A stretch of 7,635 nucleotides of DNA from Chromatiaceae bacterium. GTDB lineage: Bacteria > Pseudomonadota > Gammaproteobacteria > Chromatiales > Chromatiaceae. Made by a program: the position numbers and the translations under genes. Position 1 is the first letter of the stretch. Each line of letters starts with the position of its first letter. This document shows, one piece after another, positions 1 through 5,329 of the stretch. The stretch is taken from positions 1-7,635 of the forward strand of contig JAEHCY010000525.1 of assembly GCA_016880695.1 (NCBI GenBank), written 5' to 3'. The notes under the pieces were generated by a model. That model ran no database searches. It was not told the origin of the DNA and worked only from the letters and a program-made list of their open reading frames with translations.

Positions 1-60
1 ACATTCTACCTTCGGGGGATGGTCACGGGGCACTTCTACCCCAAAAGGGATAGGCTCACC
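1..60. repeat. Degenerate ~30-bp tandem repeat at the left edge, possible insertion-sequence end
   Basis: TTCTACC occurs at 4-10 and again at 34-40. Each copy is followed about six bases later by a GGGAT-G-TCAC-like block (roughly 16-26 and 47-59), so two ~30-bp units can be aligned imperfectly. Short, degenerate, directly repeated units are typical of transposase-binding ends, for example in IS21-family elements. No transposase is visible, because the array starts at or before the window edge. The IS assignment is an inference; the repeat itself is seen directly. Confidence 0.4.
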
Positions 61-71
61 TCTCGTGAGCC
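53..71. other. Stem-loop next to the left-edge repeat
   Basis: GGCTCAC at 53-59 pairs perfectly with GTGAGCC at 65-71 across a 5-nt CTCTC loop. No thymine tract follows on the plus strand. Reading the minus strand, a short T run (from the AAAA at 43-46) lies several bases beyond the stem, too far for a typical intrinsic terminator. It could be a weak terminator, or part of the recognition structure of the adjacent repeat. Confidence 0.35.
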
Positions 72-522
72 ACCGTTCTGCCCGCGCTCGCGCAGTCCTC
101 CGCCCTTGCCCCCAATCCCCGAAAATCAGGCGGGAAATACTACCGAGCGACTCCAGGTAAGTCAATGATTTCTAATATTCCCAACTCCTCATGAGTGGGG
201 TGAACGGGGGCCACACTCTGGGCCAGCCGACCCGCCGCAGAAAGGGGAATCCCAATAGCAGCGAGTTGGCTGCCGGGGATCACCCAGCTGACCGCCGCGT
301 CGCCAATGGAGATCTGGCGACCAGACCCCACCAGCATCCCCGGGGCCGAAGAGATCGAGATCCCCGCCCGCGAACGCCCCCCGACTGGGCCGTGTGCAAC
401 ACCGAAAAGCGCTTGTTTTGCCCCGAGCAAGGCTGCATATAGCCGCTCAGGGGATACGGGTTTGGGGCTCCGACATCCGTTCCACGCCCATTGACATAGC
501 GCGCGAGGGTTCCGGTTCGTCC
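72..522. other. Stretch without a convincing gene
   Basis: About 450 bases lie ahead of the first confident gene. The best open frame is on the minus strand: 96 codons from a TTG at 430 to a stop at 140. The frame stays open upstream to about 535, yet has no good start or ribosome binding site. Its third-position GC is about 60%, lower than in the confident genes nearby. Its translation ends in a fairly hydrophobic, protein-like segment (IPGSQLAAIGIPLSAAG), so it may be the eroded end of an old gene. Plus-strand frames here have low-complexity, Arg/Pro-rich translations typical of shadows. I see no tRNA, CRISPR array or clear promoter. Confidence 0.4.
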
Positions 523-714
523 ATGCTGAAAATCAGTGACATCTTGATCGCCCACCAGGAGATGGAGAGCTTCGCCGACCTCGCCGCATACGTGACCGCA
601 GTTGCAGCGGGCGGTGAACGATTCTTCCGGATGGACGTCAAGCCCCCCTTCCCGGACACCCCGCTCGACTGGGAAGACCGCCTCGAGGCTGCCTTCAGTG
701 GCTTGGCGCGCTAG
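523..714 (+). CDS. Small conserved-looking acidic protein, 63 aa, function unknown
   Basis: I do not recognise this protein. It starts MLKISDILIAHQEMESFADL and ends in an acidic, amphipathic helix after a proline-rich PPFPDTP segment (about residues 44-50). There are no cysteines, membrane segments or signal peptide. Codon use has GC-rich third positions like the genes downstream, which supports real coding. The frame is open upstream to an ATG at 394, but that extension is Arg/Ser-rich and unlike protein, so I chose the ATG at 523. The only purine-rich site ahead of it (GAGGG, 505-509) is rather far away, so the start is not certain. The stop codon overlaps the ribosome binding site of the next gene, so the two are almost certainly translated from one message and may act together. 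Confidence 0.68.
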   Translation: MLKISDILIAHQEMESFADLAAYVTAVAAGGERFFRMDVKPPFPDTPLDWEDRLEAAFSGLAR

Positions 715-717
715 GAG
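713..717 (+). promoter_or_regulatory. Ribosome binding site deciding a GTG start
   Basis: AGGAG overlaps the TAG stop of the preceding 63-aa gene and lies 6 nt before the GTG at 724. This supports GTG over the later in-frame ATG at 745, which has no such site. It also indicates translational coupling of the two genes. Confidence 0.7.
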
Positions 718-723
718 ACCGCA

Positions 724-1464
724 GTGCAGAGTAAGCCAATCCTGATGAAGAACCCCCTGCCAGTATTCGACGAGCTTGCGGACGTCGCGGTCGAGCCGGC
801 GGCCTATCGCGGGGTGGAACGTGGAACGCTCGAATCGCACCTGGCGATCCTGGAAGAGGAGATCGGAGAGCTCCGTAACCTGGGCGCGGCACGGGCGTCG
901 ATCGCCGAGGTGGAACTACAGATCGCGCGTACCTTCGTGGGCTTGAACAGAGGGAAAGAGGCGTGGTCGGTCGCCCGTCCGGCGTTCGATATCTTCCTGG
1001 CGGAGGCGAACTGGGAATCGGCGGTGGATGCCTGCGAGGTACTCTTCCTCACCGATCAGCCCCAGTCCCTTGCCGCCCTAGGCCAGGGAATCTGGCTTGC
1101 GGTCACCTATCCGATCGATCCCGAGCTTTCGGTTGAGCTGCTGTCCCACGTCGTCGAGGAGACCCCGGACGACTCAGATGGCGCGGCGGTTGCGGCAGCG
1201 ACCGCCCTATTTCTGGCCGACATCCGCTCCGAAGGCCCGCAGCGGGATAATCTAATCTTTTTCACCCGCCAAATGCTGGGCGAGGTGGCCCAACGCCACA
1301 GCGGCGCCGACTCCCAGGCCGCCTTCGACCTCTGGCTAGAACGACTGGAACTGCGGGAACCTGAGAAGTTCTTGGGTCGCCTTCGTCAGATCGTGGACGC
1401 CTTGGTTCAGGATGACTGGTGGTTCGACCGCCATGATCTTCAGGCAAGGCTGCCCCTGAACTGA
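724..1464 (+). CDS. Helical-repeat (TPR-like) protein, 246 aa, function unknown
   Basis: This is a soluble, strongly acidic, almost wholly helical protein with no signal peptide or membrane segment. Residues about 55-110 (ARASIAEVELQIARTF, then GKEAWSVARPAFDIFLAEANW) have the spacing of small and aromatic residues seen in tetratricopeptide repeats. More paired helices appear to follow to about residue 215. The C-terminus carries a compact aromatic motif, DDWWFDR (230-236). TPR-like folds usually scaffold protein-protein interactions; no catalytic residues stand out. The start is GTG, chosen for the AGGAG 6 nt upstream. It follows the 63-aa gene by 9 nt and precedes the Cas6-like gene by 39 nt, so a shared transcript is likely. 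The TPR assignment is from pattern only and a different alpha-alpha repeat is possible. Confidence 0.82.
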   Translation: MQSKPILMKNPLPVFDELADVAVEPAAYRGVERGTLESHLAILEEEIGELRNLGAARASIAEVELQIARTFVGLNRGKEAWSVARPAFDIFLAEANWESAVDACEVLFLTDQPQSLAALGQGIWLAVTYPIDPELSVELLSHVVEETPDDSDGAAVAAATALFLADIRSEGPQRDNLIFFTRQMLGEVAQRHSGADSQAAFDLWLERLELREPEKFLGRLRQIVDALVQDDWWFDRHDLQARLPLN

Positions 1465-1503
1465 TCACCGCATCTCTCTCGGCCCCGAACAGACGCCACG
1501 CCC

Positions 1504-2190
1504 ATGCTCTGGCAAGAAGACGACACCGACAAGACCTACCAGGTCCCCGACAACATCGTCGATGTGCTGTTCGCCATCGACTGCAAACGCCTGCCGGTGG
1601 ACCACGCCTACGCCCTTTCCGTCGCCCTGTGCTCGACCCTGCCCTGGATGGCCGCCGAGCCCGACCTCGCCGTGCACGCCATTCACATGGCCGGCTCACA
1701 GAACGGTTGGGAGCGTCCTGAGCACGGCACCGATCGACACCTCATCGTCTCCCGGCGCACCAAGCTGATCGTCCGCTTGCCCAAGGCCCGCGCCGCGACC
1801 CTAATCGCTGGACTCCAAGGCCAAACCCTGGAGGTTGCCGGTTGCCCGATCACCATTGGTGAAGGCAAGCCGAGGGGGCTTGGCAGCTCGCCCACGCTAT
1901 TGGCCCGCTACGTGGCCAGTCGCTTCGGGGAGAACGAGGAGCAGTTTCTCGACTGGGCGGCGGAAACCCTAAGCACTCGAGGGGTGCGGGTACGCAAGGC
2001 CCTGTGCGGTAAAGAGACCCCCCTCGCAACGCCAGAAGGTCCAGTGCACACCCGTAGTTTGCTGCTCGCGGACCTCTTGCCCGACGACTCAGTGCGCCTA
2101 CAGCAATGGGGCCTTGGCCCCCACCGCGAGATGGGCTGCGGCATCTTCATCCCACACACAGGGATAGAGGCGGTCCACAAATCCCGCTGA
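1504..2190 (+). CDS. cas6: Cas6/Cmx6-like RAMP-fold RNA-binding protein, orphan
   Basis: The 228-aa product resembles the Cas6/Cmx6 family of type I-MYXAN CRISPR systems, endoribonucleases that cut CRISPR precursor RNA at repeat hairpins. Visible hallmarks are an N-terminal beta strand leading into LPVDHAYALSVAL (30-42, with His34), PW at 47-48, a second ferredoxin-like half, and DSVRLQQWGLG (195-205) running into the glycine-rich RNA-binding loop HREMGCGIFIPH (207-218). The length fits the family. The catalytic residue is uncertain: Cas6 active sites vary and often use histidine, and His34, His58, His61, His74, His79 and His207 are candidates. No repeat-spacer array or other cas gene lies in the window. 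The ATG at 1504 has no good Shine-Dalgarno, but no better in-frame start exists and the N-terminus fits. It could serve a remote array or a different RNA. Confidence 0.78.
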   Translation: MLWQEDDTDKTYQVPDNIVDVLFAIDCKRLPVDHAYALSVALCSTLPWMAAEPDLAVHAIHMAGSQNGWERPEHGTDRHLIVSRRTKLIVRLPKARAATLIAGLQGQTLEVAGCPITIGEGKPRGLGSSPTLLARYVASRFGENEEQFLDWAAETLSTRGVRVRKALCGKETPLATPEGPVHTRSLLLADLLPDDSVRLQQWGLGPHREMGCGIFIPHTGIEAVHKSR

Positions 2191-2238
2191 GGGCGTCCGC
2201 CGCCCACCGACCGGGAGGGCGAACATCGGCCGAGGCAG

Positions 2239-2267
2239 ATGACGCGATCTCTGCAATTCCATAAAAT
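2239..2267 (+). promoter_or_regulatory. Candidate sigma70 promoter for the DsrC-family gene
   Basis: An ATGACG box (2239-2244, 4 of 6 consensus bases) and a TAAAAT box (2262-2267, 5 of 6) are separated by exactly 17 bp in a locally AT-rich patch. This implies a leader of about 80 nt. The 164-bp gap after the Cas6-like gene fits an independent start for the DsrC-family gene, with read-through also possible. Confidence 0.45.
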
Positions 2268-2312
2268 TAGCGAGCTTTGATTTACCGGTGCGAGGAGCCC
2301 GCCAAGGTGCTC

Positions 2313-2322
2313 CAGGCGCCTG
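2313..2322. promoter_or_regulatory. Perfect 10-bp palindrome in the DsrC-family leader
   Basis: CAGGCGCCTG is fully self-complementary and sits between the candidate promoter and the ribosome binding site. GGAGC at 2294-2298 can also pair with GCTCC at 2309-2313, overlapping it. It may be a dimeric-repressor operator or an RNA hairpin, but short GC-rich palindromes also arise by chance in such DNA. Confidence 0.25.
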
Positions 2323-2354
2323 CTTCAGTAGCCTAAGACAAGAGGAGCAACACC

Positions 2355-2696
2355 ATGGCCACCCTTGAGGTGAATGGCAACACCATCGCCCTGACCGATA
2401 CCGGTTATCTCGAGAACCACCTTGACTGGAACGAGGACGTCGCCCGCGCCCTGGCCGCGATCGAGGGCATCACGCTCACCGACAAACACTGGGACGTCAT
2501 GAGCTATCTGCGCGACGAGTACATCAACAACGGCCAGAACCAGCCCATGGAGCGGGTCGTGCTCAAGGACATGGGCACTAAGTGGGGTACCAAGCTCTCG
2601 AGCAAGGACCTCTACCAGCTCTTTCCCCTGGCCCCAACCAAGCAGGGCACCAAGATCGCGGGCCTGCCCGCCGTCAGGCGCAAAGGCGGTTACTGA
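2355..2696 (+). CDS. DsrC/TusE-family protein lacking both conserved C-terminal cysteines (RspA-like)
   Basis: DsrC and TusE are small sulfur-carrier proteins. TusE passes sulfur in tRNA 2-thiouridine synthesis, and DsrC is the trisulfide substrate/product of dissimilatory sulfite reductase. The 113-aa product matches over its length: GYLENHLDWNEDVARALA (17-34), LTDKHWDVMSYLRDEYINNG (41-60), then LYQLFPLAPTKQGTKIAGLP (86-105). In canonical DsrC the C-terminal arm has a cysteine before R/K-x-AGLP and a second as the penultimate residue. Here the first is Thr99, and the tail is replaced by AVRRKGGY with no cysteine; the whole protein has none. Direct thiol sulfur transfer is therefore not possible. 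Cysteine-lacking paralogues have been called regulatory (RspA) in the literature, and A. vinosum DsrC has been reported to bind DNA. AGGAG lies 7 nt before the ATG. Confidence 0.9.
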   Translation: MATLEVNGNTIALTDTGYLENHLDWNEDVARALAAIEGITLTDKHWDVMSYLRDEYINNGQNQPMERVVLKDMGTKWGTKLSSKDLYQLFPLAPTKQGTKIAGLPAVRRKGGY

Positions 2697-2733
2697 TCAC
2701 CGCCCCTGCGGAACTTTCCCGTGTAGGACGAAA

Positions 2734-2758
2734 CAAGGCGGTGCCAGTCACCGCCTTG
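2734..2758. terminator. Stem-loop between convergent genes, likely bidirectional terminator
   Basis: CAAGGCGGTG (2734-2743) pairs perfectly over 10 bp with CACCGCCTTG (2749-2758) across a CCAGT loop. It lies 38 nt after the DsrC-family stop and 62 nt beyond the stop of the minus-strand hydroxylase. On the minus strand the stem is followed by TTTCGTCC, a short T run. On the plus strand the following GATTACC is weak, so termination is probably better for the minus-strand gene. Confidence 0.7.
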
Positions 2759-2819
2759 GATTACCAACGCCGAACCGCTTATCCGCGTATTGCTCACGGG
2801 CCCCGGTGAGGTTCCCCGC

Positions 2820-3491
2820 TCAGAGCTCGCACCACATGCGCATCAGGTTTGCGTAGGAGCGATCCAGATACTGAGTGGTGAGCGCCGCGGGCTCCTGGTC
2901 GAGCAGATGCTCCCGCGCCAGCCCTAGTTCATACAGGAGCTCCCGGCGGGCCGGATCACGCACGTAGCTCTGGATCCAGAACAGGGCCACTAGACGCTCT
3001 CCGCGGGTCACCTCCGCCACCTGGTGGACACTGGAAGAGGGGTAGATTACCGCGTCCCCCGCGCCCAGCTTCACCCCCGTCTCACCGAAGGTGGTGCGCA
3101 CCACAAGCTCACCCCCGTCGTAGGTTTCCGGCGCAGAAAGAAACACCGTCATGGAGACGTCGGTGCGCAAACGCGGGCCGGCGCCCATGAGGGGATCGTC
3201 CACGTGATCCCCATAGGTCATCCCCGGCAGGTAGCGGGCGAAGATGGGGTCGGAGACCCGGTGCGGGAGCGCGCCGAATTGAACCACCCGGTTGTGACCC
3301 ATAGCACTCATCAGGATGCGGACGAGCATGCCCATGCGCGTGGGCTCGAGGCCCAACTCCAGGTTGTTCTTGACCCGGCGCGCCGCCTTCCCAGCGGTTA
3401 GCTTGCCGTCGACGAAGCGGGCCCCGCCCAGCAGCTCATGGAGCTTGGCCAGCTGGGGCGGATCGAGCAAATGGGGAATTTCCAGCAGCAT
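2820..3491 (-). CDS. PiuC/YbiX-type Fe(II)/2-oxoglutarate-dependent hydroxylase (PKHD-type)
   Basis: The 223-aa length and layout match the YbiX/PiuC family of non-haem iron dioxygenases, which couple 2-oxoglutarate decarboxylation to substrate hydroxylation and are often tied to iron-siderophore uptake. Their substrates are poorly known. The double-stranded beta-helix motifs are complete: HVD at 96-98 supplies two iron ligands, DGGEL (125-129) is the usual turn, His156 in SSSVHQV is the third ligand, and Arg166, ten residues on, should bind 2-oxoglutarate. The C-terminal helices end in RSYANLMRMWCEL, as in the family. The frame runs 34 codons further upstream, but that part is Arg-rich and non-homologous. 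The ATG at 3491 has GAGGT upstream at good spacing and gives the typical MLLEIP start. No TonB receptor or iron gene is adjacent, so the substrate stays open. Confidence 0.92.
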   Translation of the reverse strand: MLLEIPHLLDPPQLAKLHELLGGARFVDGKLTAGKAARRVKNNLELGLEPTRMGMLVRILMSAMGHNRVVQFGALPHRVSDPIFARYLPGMTYGDHVDDPLMGAGPRLRTDVSMTVFLSAPETYDGGELVVRTTFGETGVKLGAGDAVIYPSSSVHQVAEVTRGERLVALFWIQSYVRDPARRELLYELGLAREHLLDQEPAALTTQYLDRSYANLMRMWCEL

Positions 3492-3555
3492 CGCAATACC
3501 TCGCGTCGGTCCGATGCCCCTCCGCGTACGCCCAGGGTAGCGCCGCTCGGCACTT

Positions 3556-3564
3556 TGGTATACT
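3556..3564 (+). promoter_or_regulatory. Extended -10 promoter in the divergent intergenic region
   Basis: TGGTATACT (3556-3564) matches the extended -10 consensus TGnTATAAT with one mismatch and lies 52 nt before the ATG at 3617. No good -35 box is seen, which extended -10 promoters can tolerate. The same bases read TATACC on the minus strand, so the site could also serve the divergent hydroxylase gene. Confidence 0.5.
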
Positions 3565-3616
3565 GACTGTTGCCTGCAGCGCAGCACCAACAACGGGCTC
3601 AGTCGGGAGAGAACGG

Positions 3617-4204
3617 ATGATTCTCAAAGCAGTGATCGAGGACGAAATCTACACCTTGAATGTGCCCGAGATAATCCTGCAGCAGGCGGGCGATGTCTTC
3701 CACAAGATGGATCAGGACATGGAGCAGGGCTGGCAGATGAGCCGCGAATGGGTGCAGCGCCCCACCGCGATTCAACGCTGCCAGATCGTGGCCGACAAGC
3801 TCCTGACCGCCCTAGAGAAAGACAACCACAAGCTGGGCATGCTCATGGCCGGCTACATCCTGACCAAACTGCCCAACCTGGATACCGTGGAGATCGACAT
3901 CCACGGCGAGATCCAGAACACAGCGTTCACCTTCCTGGAGCCCGCGCCGGATGCCCCGGTGGGATCACCGGTCCAGGTCGACGCAGGCGCCGAGGAATCC
4001 GACGACACCGAGGCCAGAGAGCAGGCGGAACGGGACGTGAGCCGGGTATTCAAGGTCGGTAAGAGCTACCGCTTCTCCGTATTCGATCACGCGAGCGGTG
4101 AGTGGTGCGACTCTCCCGCCTTCGCCTCCGAGGCAGAGGCCAAACGCCAGCGCCTCAAGGCATTCCAGATGCGCTACAGCGCCCTCCGACACCCGGCCCC
4201 CTGA
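3617..4204 (+). CDS. Conserved hypothetical protein, 195 aa, two-part architecture
   Basis: I recognise no named domain. Residues 1-105 form a compact part starting MILKAVIEDEIYTLNVPEII, with a conserved-looking block of two helices (QQAGDVFHKMDQDMEQGW, then IQRCQIVADKLLTALEKDNH) and a strand-like DTVEIDIHGEIQNTAF. Residues about 110-140 are a disordered acidic linker rich in Pro, Ala, Asp and Glu. Residues 143-190 form a small basic C-terminal part with aromatic strands (VGKSYRFSVFDHASGEWCD) and an Arg/Lys-rich helix. No signal peptide or membrane span is present. The start is clear: GGGAGAG lies 5 nt before the ATG. The gene is divergent from the PiuC-like hydroxylase and may share its control region. 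It may be an adaptor or regulatory protein, but I would not name a function. Confidence 0.82.
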   Translation: MILKAVIEDEIYTLNVPEIILQQAGDVFHKMDQDMEQGWQMSREWVQRPTAIQRCQIVADKLLTALEKDNHKLGMLMAGYILTKLPNLDTVEIDIHGEIQNTAFTFLEPAPDAPVGSPVQVDAGAEESDDTEAREQAERDVSRVFKVGKSYRFSVFDHASGEWCDSPAFASEAEAKRQRLKAFQMRYSALRHPAP

Positions 4205-4216
4205 AACGGGACCGTC

Positions 4217-4234
4217 CCCGCCCATAGGCGCGGG
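4217..4234. terminator. Imperfect GC-rich hairpin between convergent genes
   Basis: CCCGCC and GGCGCGGG flank a CATA loop and pair with a short bulge, inside the 32-nt gap between two convergent stop codons. The thymine tracts on either side are weak or absent. It may act as a modest bidirectional terminator. Confidence 0.3.
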
Positions 4235-4236
4235 AA

Positions 4237-4623
4237 TCAGCAAGAGAGTGCCTCACGCAACAATCGCTCCAGTGTGCCACTGTCTGCGGGCAGCGGGATG
4301 GTCCCAAAGACGGGAAAACGGGCCTTCAGAGTTGCCAATTTCGTCTCGTGCTCGGGTTGGTAGAACACGATGACCTTGACCCCGGGACTCTTTTGCAGCC
4401 GGGCCATGAGGGTTTCGAGGTTGCTGGTGCGGTCGCGAAAATCGGACTGAAAGTTGTACTCCCCCACCACCACCGCAGGGATGGACTGCTTGAGCCAGGC
4501 CTGGGCCTTGCGCTGGGAGTTCACGAACTCCGCCTCGAAGCCGATCTGCCGGTAGAGGTTAGTGAAGTTGGGGTAGCCGCCCAACTCCACGATCGCGAGT
4601 AGTTTGGGCCGGGGCGGGTCCAT
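4237..4623 (-). CDS. Degenerate receiver-like (CheY-fold) protein, 128 aa
   Basis: The order of predicted strands and helices suggests a response-regulator receiver fold: beta-1 KLLAIVEL, helix NFTNLYRQIGF, beta-2 AEFVN, helix KAQAWLKQ, beta-3 AVVVGEYN, a loop and helix, beta-4 VKVIVFYQ, and beta-5 FGTIPLPAD leading into the final helix TLERLLREAL. The phosphorylation residues are missing: there is no acidic pair after beta-1, beta-3 ends in Gly-Glu rather than Asp, no Thr/Ser follows beta-4, and Leu-Pro replaces the Lys-Pro after beta-5. If the fold call is right, it is a pseudo-receiver working through binding alone. It starts 3 nt after the upstream oxygenase stop with no clear Shine-Dalgarno, so translation is probably coupled. 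The fold is inferred from pattern only. Confidence 0.8.
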   Translation of the reverse strand: MDPPRPKLLAIVELGGYPNFTNLYRQIGFEAEFVNSQRKAQAWLKQSIPAVVVGEYNFQSDFRDRTSNLETLMARLQKSPGVKVIVFYQPEHETKLATLKARFPVFGTIPLPADSGTLERLLREALSC

Positions 4624-4626
4624 GGC

Positions 4627-5241
4627 TCAGGCGAACACGACCCAGGTGGTGGCAATGTACTTCACGCCCTGCCGCAGCTCGGCCGCACGATGCTCGTGGG
4701 TCCAGAAGGGTGGGAACAATACCAGCGTACCCTGCTCTGGCCGGAGCCTGATCCCCTGGTGGAGAAACTCGGTTTCGCCCCCCGGTCCGGGTACGTCGTT
4801 CAAGTACCACAACGCCACCAGTTGCCGCTGGCTGAAGGCGTGACTTCCCCCATCGATGTGCCAATGATAGTACTCACCCGCTCGATAGCGTTGCACCTGG
4901 TAGCCGAGGTCCTTGAAGGGCCCCCGGAAATAGGCAAATGCCTGACGAAACTCGGCGAGCGCCGCCGAAAGGGACCGGAAGAACAGGGCATCCACGTCCT
5001 TCCAATCGGGCTTGTTGCTCACCACCAGATCGGTAGTTTTCTTCACCGCGCGATCCCGGATCTCGGCCTGTCCGATCCGCCCCTCATGCTGGTGCTCGGG
5101 ACAGGCCTCGAAGCGTTCGATGACCGCTTCGCAAAACGACGGTGGCAAGGCCCGCGCCCAGGCAAACACGAAGCTGTTCGGCTTGACCTCGCGGATCCGG
5201 TTAAGGGACGCGATGGGGCGCTTCACAGAGACGCTCAGCAT
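4627..5241 (-). CDS. Fe(II)/2-oxoglutarate-dependent oxygenase, prolyl-hydroxylase-like
   Basis: This 204-aa protein carries the full facial triad of the prolyl-4-hydroxylase-like superfamily. YQVQRYRAGEYYHWHIDGG (114-132) gives His128 and Asp130, GGETEF (154-159) is the usual turn, and FPPFWTHEHRA (176-186) supplies the third ligand, probably His184. Lys194 lies ten residues later and should bind 2-oxoglutarate; it is a lysine as in prolyl hydroxylases, where the PiuC-like protein in this window has arginine. Such enzymes hydroxylate protein or small-molecule substrates in the cytoplasm; this one's substrate is unknown. The N-terminal 100 residues are a helical support domain. GAGGAG lies 5 nt before the ATG. 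It forms a two-gene unit with the receiver-like protein downstream, which makes that protein a candidate partner or substrate. Confidence 0.9.
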   Translation of the reverse strand: MLSVSVKRPIASLNRIREVKPNSFVFAWARALPPSFCEAVIERFEACPEHQHEGRIGQAEIRDRAVKKTTDLVVSNKPDWKDVDALFFRSLSAALAEFRQAFAYFRGPFKDLGYQVQRYRAGEYYHWHIDGGSHAFSQRQLVALWYLNDVPGPGGETEFLHQGIRLRPEQGTLVLFPPFWTHEHRAAELRQGVKYIATTWVVFA

Positions 5242-5302
5242 AGGGACTCCTCGAACTCGGGTGGGGATGGAGAGCGCGAGACAGGGGCAATCTACCGGCC
5301 GG

Positions 5303-5308
5303 ATTATA
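5303..5308 (-). promoter_or_regulatory. Perfect -10 box upstream of the oxygenase operon
   Basis: The minus strand reads TATAAT here, 62 nt before the ATG of the oxygenase and just after the stop codon of the preceding gene. I find no good -35 match at 16-18 bp. A CCGGCCGG palindrome (5295-5302) lies at the expected start of transcription. The site suggests the two-gene unit is transcribed at least partly on its own. Confidence 0.42.
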
Positions 5309-5329
5309 GCGGCGACCGATCCGCATCGC

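Noticed and set aside
140..430. Minus-strand 96-codon frame ending in a hydrophobic, protein-like segment
   Set aside because: It starts only at a TTG without a ribosome binding site, has lower third-position GC than the confident genes, and matches nothing I know. I mention it as a possible remnant but do not call it a gene.
491..496. Perfect TTGACA -35 box ahead of the first operon
   Set aside because: At 17 bp spacing the -10 position reads GGTTCG, and transcription would start inside or after the start codon at 523. A chance match.
280..840. Long minus-strand open frame (186 codons) across the first two genes
   Set aside because: It lies opposite the 63-aa gene and the start of the TPR-like gene, has Arg/Gly-rich low-complexity translation at its end, and no family pattern; it is a shadow of GC-rich coding on the plus strand.
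1461..2703. Identical 11-mer CTGATCACCGC at two stop codons (1461 and 2693)
   Set aside because: Exact 11-mers are expected to recur by chance in a window of this size, and both copies include the common TGA stop context; no further similarity flanks them.
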